Source: Chlamydiia bacterium (lineage in GTDB: Bacteria; Chlamydiota; Chlamydiia; Chlamydiales; FEN-1388). From it: DNA of 10,371 bases. The stretch lies in contig JAHFTM010000036.1 in the NCBI GenBank assembly GCA_023269335.1, positions 1-10,371 of the forward strand, written 5' to 3'. Below, one piece after another: positions 6,671-10,371 of the stretch. Every line of letters begins with the position of its first letter. Position 1 is the stretch's first letter. The notes beneath the pieces are model-generated. The model was not told where the DNA came from, did not search any database, and worked only from the letters and a program-made list of their open reading frames with translations. The translations under genes and the position numbers were made by a program.

Positions 6671-7672
6671 ATGAAGCGAGCTGAGTCAGCAATCGGCATT
6701 GAGCAAACGATACTTGTCGCAGGCTCTTCTCATCCAGAGTTGGCTGAGGAGATAGCCCGGCAGTTGAAGATGTCGCTTTTTCCGATCAAGATACAGCGCT
6801 ATCCTGATGGCGAGATACAGGTGCACCTGCAAGGTGATGTAGCTCAAAAACAGGCAGTAGTGGTACAATCAATGGGAAAAAAGCCCAATGAGTATCTTAT
6901 AGAAACGATGCTTATAGCTGATGCGCTTCGTAGGGGAGGGGTAAGTAAAATTGTCCTTGCCTGTCCATACTTGGCTTATAGCAGGCAAGATTTGCCGGTA
7001 AAAAGCGAAATTGCCTTTGAGGGATCGTCTCTTGCGGCACGGCTTTTTGCCCATTTTCTGCATGAAGCTGGAATATCAGAGCTTGTGACGTGCGATCTTC
7101 ATGCAGAGCATATTCCAAGTTTTTATGATTTTCCTGTAGAGCACGTAAGTGCCCGGAAAAGTTTAGTCGATGCTCTTGGAAAAGAGTGTCGAGACCTAGC
7201 ACCGCTAGTAGTTGTAGGCCCAGACCTTGGCAGTGCCAAGCTTGTGGGTCATTATGCTGAAGAGCTGCAATCGAGTTTCGCGTTAATACAAAAAAAGCGC
7301 TTAGATGCTCGAAATGTAGAAATGCTCTCCTTAGTTGGAGAGGTAAAAGGAAAGAATGTTCTTCTCGCTGACGACATGTGTTCTACAGCAGGCACGTTAG
7401 AGTCAGCAGCAAAAGTCTGCCAAGAGAAGGGCGCTAAAAGAATTTTCGCAGCTGTTACCCATGGTCTTTTTGTAGATGGGGCGGCAAGGCGTATACAAAA
7501 CAGTCCGATTGAACGGCTCTTCGTCAGCAATACGATTGCACAAGATGAAAAGCCAGAGAGTAAGACTGTGCTGCCTGTTGAGAGTAATTCGAAAATTAGC
7601 GTCATCTCTATAGCCCCCACTTTTGCTGCTGCAATATCTCGCCTTGTAGATCGCTTTTCCCAGTATTCCTGA
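6671..7672 (+). CDS. prs: Ribose-phosphate pyrophosphokinase (PRPP synthetase)
   Basis: This enzyme transfers pyrophosphate from ATP to ribose 5-phosphate to give PRPP, the precursor of nucleotides and of some cofactors; it is cytosolic. At 333 residues it is slightly longer than usual (about 315). The family landmarks are present in order: RYPDGEIQV (43-51), ADALRRGG (83-90), SRQD (104-107, ATP site), DLHAEHIPSFYD (142-153), GPDLGSAK (183-190, pyrophosphate loop), KKR (208-210) and ADDMCSTAGTL (233-243, ribose-phosphate loop). The copy is atypical. The usual RQDRK is RQDLP, and the usual DDMIDTGGT is DDMCSTAGT with Ser at the last Asp position; as I recall, a Ser there is also found in archaeal-type enzymes. 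It lies between tRNA-Gln and rplY; prs-rplY-pth order is common in bacteria. ATG 6671 has only a weak upstream AGAAG. Confidence 0.93.
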   Translation: MKRAESAIGIEQTILVAGSSHPELAEEIARQLKMSLFPIKIQRYPDGEIQVHLQGDVAQKQAVVVQSMGKKPNEYLIETMLIADALRRGGVSKIVLACPYLAYSRQDLPVKSEIAFEGSSLAARLFAHFLHEAGISELVTCDLHAEHIPSFYDFPVEHVSARKSLVDALGKECRDLAPLVVVGPDLGSAKLVGHYAEELQSSFALIQKKRLDARNVEMLSLVGEVKGKNVLLADDMCSTAGTLESAAKVCQEKGAKRIFAAVTHGLFVDGAARRIQNSPIERLFVSNTIAQDEKPESKTVLPVESNSKISVISIAPTFAAAISRLVDRFSQYS

Positions 7673-7713
7673 TACCTTATTGCTTGCTTGTTCAGTATGT
7701 TACAAGGTGACAA

Positions 7714-7741
7714 TTGGCATGGTTCAAAGGATGTTTATGAT
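7714..7741 (+). promoter_or_regulatory. Promoter of the rplY-pth-rpsF-rpsR-rplI operon
   Basis: TTGGCA (7714-7719, 5 of 6 matches to the -35 consensus) and TATGAT (7736-7741, 5 of 6 matches to the -10 consensus) are separated by 16 bases. Transcription would start near 7748, giving a leader of about 50 bases before rplY. No equally good pair was seen between this point and rplI. Confidence 0.55.
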
Positions 7742-7799
7742 CCATGTCTAAAAATTTAGAATGTTTTTGCAAATTTAGGTTGTTTTGGAGGTTATGTAA

Positions 7800-8363
7800 A
7801 TGGAAATAGAGATGGAGTTTTTCCCAAGAAAGGTTAACAGTAGAGGTCAACTGAAAGCTCTTCGCCGTGATGGCAAAGTCCCTTGCGTGTTCTACTCAAA
7901 AGGCTCTGAAAATGAAGTCGGCTATGTGAATAAGGATGCAGTAGATACAGTTCTTCGCGAGCTTGAATTTGGCTTTTTGCCAACAACAGTTTTCTTGCTC
8001 AAAGATAAGGCTGGAAAGACGCGTAAAGCAATCATTAAAGATATTCAATACCATGTCACGACATACAACGTGTTGCATGTTGACTTTCTAGAGCTTGTCA
8101 CAGAGCGCTTGGTGGACATTAAGGTTCCTGTTCAATGTCTTGGAACAATTGAGTGTGTGGGTGTAAAGGCCGGCGGCTTTTTACGCCAGGTAAAGCAGCA
8201 CATTGAAGTACGTTGTCTCCCACGTTATATTCCTTCACACTTTGAAGTGGATGTGAGAGATCTTGATGTGCGTCAAGTAAAGCGTGTTTCAGATATTACG
8301 ATCCCGGCTCATGTAACACCACGCATTAAGTCTAGCGATGTAGTAGTTACAGTGGTGAAATGA
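7800..8363 (+). CDS. rplY: Large-subunit ribosomal protein bL25, CTC/TL5 long form
   Basis: bL25 binds 5S rRNA in the 50S subunit. The 187-residue length fits the two-domain CTC/TL5 type rather than the short E. coli form (94 residues). The N-terminal 5S-binding domain shows SRGQLKALRRDGKVPCVFY (14-32) and the closing IIKDIQYH...LHVDFLEL (78-98). The C-terminal beta domain shows VPVQCLGT, GVKAGGFLRQ and CLPRYIP. ATG 7800 lies eight bases after GGAGG (7787-7791); an in-frame ATG at 7812 would be too far away. It is the first gene of the probable operon, and its stop overlaps the pth start. Chlamydial homologues are often annotated as general stress protein Ctc. Confidence 0.95.
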   Translation: MEIEMEFFPRKVNSRGQLKALRRDGKVPCVFYSKGSENEVGYVNKDAVDTVLRELEFGFLPTTVFLLKDKAGKTRKAIIKDIQYHVTTYNVLHVDFLELVTERLVDIKVPVQCLGTIECVGVKAGGFLRQVKQHIEVRCLPRYIPSHFEVDVRDLDVRQVKRVSDITIPAHVTPRIKSSDVVVTVVK

Positions 8364-8971
8364 TAAATAGGGCAGAACACGTAGTTATAGTAGGTCTTGG
8401 AAATCCTGGAAGAGAATATGCAACAACAAGGCATAACCTAGGTTTTTTAGTGGTGCAAGCATTTGCTGCAGAGCAAAAGGTAAGCTTTACAAAGCAACCG
8501 ACGTTTGAAGCACAAGTTGCCTCACTCAAGGTTGCCCACAAGAAAGTACACCTTGTTTTGCCGGAGACCTATATGAACGAAAGTGGGCGTGCCTGTGAGC
8601 GGGTGTTAAACTACTATAAGCTGACAAGTCAAGAGCTTGTGGTAGTGGCTGATGATCTGGCTTTGCCCTTTGGTCAATTGCGAATTCGCCTTATGGGCAG
8701 TGCAGGCGGTCATAATGGGCTAAAAAGTATTCAAGCGGCGTTAGGGACCACCCATTATTTGCGTTTGAAGATGGGTATTGGTGCAAGTGATGGTTGCCCT
8801 TATGTTGACTATGTACTTGGACATTTTACAGGTGAAGAGAAAAAGCAGCTTGGTGAGTTTGTCACACAAGGTGTTGAATGCTTGAAAAGGTTAATTACAG
8901 AAGATTTTTATAAAGTTGCAAATAGTGTCAATCGTCGGCTTATAGCTTCGAAAGAAAATGACATTGTGTAG
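8360..8971 (+). CDS. pth: Peptidyl-tRNA hydrolase
   Basis: Pth hydrolyses the ester bond of peptidyl-tRNAs that fall off stalled ribosomes and so recycles tRNA. At 203 residues the length is normal (E. coli 194). The signature VGLGNPGREYATTRHNLGF (11-29) contains N15 and the catalytic H25. PETYMNESG carries N73, ADDL carries D98, and GSAGGHNGLKSI (113-124) forms the usual substrate-binding turn. All residues matching the E. coli catalytic set N10, H20, N68 and D93 are therefore kept. The start codon overlaps the rplY stop as ATGA (8360-8363), with no clear own ribosome binding site, which suggests translational coupling. rpsF follows after 12 bases. Confidence 0.97.
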   Translation: MINRAEHVVIVGLGNPGREYATTRHNLGFLVVQAFAAEQKVSFTKQPTFEAQVASLKVAHKKVHLVLPETYMNESGRACERVLNYYKLTSQELVVVADDLALPFGQLRIRLMGSAGGHNGLKSIQAALGTTHYLRLKMGIGASDGCPYVDYVLGHFTGEEKKQLGEFVTQGVECLKRLITEDFYKVANSVNRRLIASKENDIV

Positions 8972-8983
8972 AGGAGAACAAGA

Positions 8984-9334
8984 ATGCAAGAAACAAAAGA
9001 ACAAAAGCAAAATCTATACGAAGGAATGTATATTTTAAGTGCACATCTTACGGAAGATGCACGAAATAAAGCTTTTGAGAAAATTAAAAAATCTATCACC
9101 GACAAAGGTGGCGAGATAGTAAAAATTCATGATCAGGGAAAGCGAAGGTTAGCCTATCCTATCACACAGAATAGAGAAGGTTATTATTACCTCATGTACT
9201 TCACAGTAGATCCAATTGCAATTTCGGAACTGTGGCATGACTATCGTCTGAATGAAAACCTTATCCGTTTCATTACTTTACGCACTGATGAAGTGCTTGA
9301 AGAACTTAAATTTAAACAACTTCCAGAACAATAG
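8984..9334 (+). CDS. rpsF: Small-subunit ribosomal protein bS6
   Basis: bS6 binds the 16S rRNA platform as a dimer with bS18, whose gene follows directly. The 116-residue protein shows the family core: YEGMYIL near the N-terminus, [19 protein letters not shown] in the middle, EGYYYLMYF, and [11 protein letters not shown] near the end. AGGAGA (8972-8977) is placed seven bases before ATG 8984, and the pth stop is 12 bases upstream. The C-terminus is short and lacks a long acidic tail. No structured leader resembling the known bS6-bS18 autoregulatory site was recognised before rpsF. Confidence 0.96.
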   Translation: MQETKEQKQNLYEGMYILSAHLTEDARNKAFEKIKKSITDKGGEIVKIHDQGKRRLAYPITQNREGYYYLMYFTVDPIAISELWHDYRLNENLIRFITLRTDEVLEELKFKQLPEQ

Positions 9335-9351
9335 TAAGGAGGCATCAATCA

Positions 9352-9621
9352 ATGCCAAGAATGAACTATCCAAAAAGAAAAGTCTCTTCGGATCCACTCG
9401 ATCCAAAGTCGAGAAAAAGAAAACGATGCCCATTCACACAAGCGGGCTTTCATGATGTCGACTATAAAGATATCGATACACTTTCAAAGTTTGTGACTGA
9501 AAGAGGCAAAATTCTTCCACGAAGAATTACCGGTGTTTCTGCCTGTTTTCAGCGTAAGCTAACACAAGCAATTAAACGTGCAAGGCACATGGCGCTTTTG
9601 CCATTTGTTGCTGAGATTTAA
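9352..9621 (+). CDS. rpsR: Small-subunit ribosomal protein bS18
   Basis: bS18 forms a dimer with bS6 on the platform of the 30S subunit near the mRNA exit. The 89-residue product has a basic N-terminus ([10 protein letters not shown]), followed by the family signature [20 protein letters not shown] and [10 protein letters not shown], then [19 protein letters not shown]. The start is decided by TAAGGAGG (9335-9342), a perfect match to the anti-Shine-Dalgarno, nine bases before ATG 9352. Only one Cys (C26) lies in the N-terminal region, so a four-Cys zinc site is not present. Confidence 0.97.
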   Translation: MPRMNYPKRKVSSDPLDPKSRKRKRCPFTQAGFHDVDYKDIDTLSKFVTERGKILPRRITGVSACFQRKLTQAIKRARHMALLPFVAEI

Positions 9622-9638
9622 GAGGAGAATTTTATTAT

Positions 9639-10103
9639 ATGGCTAAAAAATTATTACTCCTTGAAGACGTGGAGCATTTAGGACGTAGAGGTGACCTTGT
9701 CAATGTGAAAGAAGGGTATGCCTTTAACTTTCTTATTCCGCAAGGTTTTGCCCTTATAGCAACGGTTGATGCCTTAAGACGTCAAGCAAAGCTACAAGAA
9801 GAGCGTAAAAAAATTGCTGAATCGGATCGCAAAGAGTCAGAAGAACTTGCTGCTAGGCTGAATGGTGAGACACTCACATTTATGGTGAAAGTTGACCATG
9901 AAGGCCACATGTACGGTAGCGTTTCTTCACTTGATGTTATTCATCAGATCAAATTGCAGACAGGCATTGAGCTTGATAAGCGCTTTGTGATGATCAAACA
10001 TCCTTTGAAAGAAACCGGTGTATTTGACATTACATTACGCTTGAAAGAGGGTATTGTAGCTCAGATCCAAGTGAAGGTTCTTCCAGAGCACGCTTTAGAC
10101 TAG
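9639..10103 (+). CDS. rplI: Large-subunit ribosomal protein bL9
   Basis: bL9 binds domain V of 23S rRNA near the L1 stalk and helps frame maintenance. The 154-residue length is near the norm (E. coli 149). The N-terminal domain has LLEDVEHLGRRGDLVNVKEG and GYAFNFLIPQGFA (26-38); a long charged helix links it to the C-terminal domain, which contains GHMYGSVSS and ends in VKVLPE. The usual GYARNFLIP has Phe in place of Arg, a small departure in the RNA-binding part. AGGAGA (9623-9628) precedes ATG 9639 by ten bases. Two TAG stops in a row (10101-10106) end the gene, which is probably the last of the operon. Confidence 0.96.
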   Translation: MAKKLLLLEDVEHLGRRGDLVNVKEGYAFNFLIPQGFALIATVDALRRQAKLQEERKKIAESDRKESEELAARLNGETLTFMVKVDHEGHMYGSVSSLDVIHQIKLQTGIELDKRFVMIKHPLKETGVFDITLRLKEGIVAQIQVKVLPEHALD

Positions 10104-10110
10104 TAGCGAA

Positions 10111-10153
10111 GGGGAGCATTGCCACAGAGAATGTGAGTAAATGCTCTCTGTGG
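10111..10153 (+). promoter_or_regulatory. Two mutually exclusive hairpins between rplI and hldD
   Basis: Two inverted repeats share their right arm. In the first, 10111-10120 pairs with 10140-10149 (10 bp including two G-U pairs). In the second, CCACAGAGA (10122-10130) pairs perfectly with TCTCTGTGG (10145-10153), with a 14-base loop. Only one can form at a time. No T-run follows, so a standard intrinsic terminator is not supported; the structure may be a transcript 3' end, a processing site or an attenuator for hldD. Confidence 0.5.
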
Positions 10154-10176
10154 TAAACTGCTTATGTGAGGTTTTG

Positions 10177-10371
10177 ATGAAATCATTTGTTAGTAAGTAC
10201 ATTGTAGTGACTGGAGGTGCTGGCTTTATTGGATCAGGCGTCGTCCGTCATTTGAATGATAAAGGTTTCCATAACATTGTTGTTGTTGATAACTTAGGTA
10301 CAAGCGACAAATGGAAAAATTTGGTCGGCAAAAGTTATGCTGATTGCATACACAAAAGCAATTTTTTCAGC
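10177..10371 (+). CDS. hldD: ADP-L-glycero-D-manno-heptose 6-epimerase, 3' end missing
   Basis: Only the first 65 codons are in the window. The product begins with a Rossmann nucleotide-binding fold: IVVTGGAGFIGSGVV (9-23) with the TGGAGFIG glycine motif, then LNDKG (26-30) and IVVVDNLGT (34-42). The segment DKWKNLVGKSYADCI (46-60) resembles the heptose epimerase family more than UDP-galactose epimerases, which also start with such a fold. HldD uses NADP(H) to convert ADP-D-glycero- to ADP-L-glycero-D-manno-heptose for the inner core of lipopolysaccharide. ATG 10177 follows GAGG (10168-10171) by five bases. Other short-chain epimerases remain possible because the catalytic Tyr/Lys region lies outside the window. 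Confidence 0.8.
   Translation, partial: MKSFVSKYIVVTGGAGFIGSGVVRHLNDKGFHNIVVVDNLGTSDKWKNLVGKSYADCIHKSNFFS

Noticed and set aside
7252..7713. A 153-codon open frame on the minus strand opposite prs
   Set aside because: It lies antisense to a well-supported gene, its product has no recognisable motif, and no ribosome binding site was found.
7673..7713. Terminator after prs
   Set aside because: Only a five-pair hairpin (7699-7711 region) without a T-run was found; read-through from prs into rplY remains possible.
7794..7799. ATG-TAA minimal open frame between the GGAGG site and the rplY start
   Set aside because: It lies only two bases from GGAGG, too close for initiation, so a regulatory start-stop element is not supported.
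9252..9455. An open frame overlapping the end of rpsF and the start of rpsR
   Set aside because: It is out of frame with both ribosomal genes, and the product is a Lys/Asn/Ser-rich string with no family resemblance.

Overview
The window looks like chromosomal DNA of a Chlamydiota member, most likely an amoeba- or arthropod-associated (Parachlamydiales-type) lineage rather than a classical Chlamydia. The grounds are: (i) the run rplY(ctc)-pth-rpsF-rpsR-rplI has the order known in Chlamydia trachomatis (CT799-CT803 by recall); (ii) the protein types fit, with a very large eukaryotic-style OTU protease, a large tetratricopeptide-repeat protein and a HAD-like fragment; (iii) the window carries prs and hldD, which fits a larger metabolic repertoire than that of the animal-pathogenic Chlamydia. 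The genus cannot be fixed from sequence reading alone.

Layout. Bases 1-576 are the 3' part of a HAD-like protein gene that runs in from the left; its frame is open from base 1. A 228-base AT-rich gap with a perfect TATAAT precedes an 805-3000 gene for a 731-residue protein built of unusually long TPR units. That gene converges, with only six bases between stop codons, on a 1138-residue gene on the minus strand (3007-6423). The minus-strand protein is the most interesting object here. It has two tandem OTU (ovarian tumour) cysteine-protease-like domains. The second keeps a Cys and a His in OTU context (C766, H980); the first is clearly homologous but has lost the Cys. An Ala/Pro-rich linker and a helical tail follow.

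A 160-base divergent intergenic region separates this gene from a housekeeping block on the plus strand: tRNA-Gln(TTG), prs (PRPP synthetase with atypical active-site loops), then rplY, pth, rpsF, rpsR and rplI. The last five are tightly packed (4-base overlap, then 12, 17 and 17 bases) and probably form one operon from a promoter near 7714-7741. After rplI, overlapping inverted repeats that can form two mutually exclusive hairpins precede the start of hldD (ADP-heptose epimerase), which runs out of the window.

The housekeeping block serves translation (tRNA, three ribosomal proteins plus bL25, and peptidyl-tRNA recycling) and nucleotide precursor supply (PRPP). The left half is lineage-specific and probably concerned with host interaction or protein-protein binding. 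No insertion sequence, CRISPR array, rRNA gene or prophage gene was seen.
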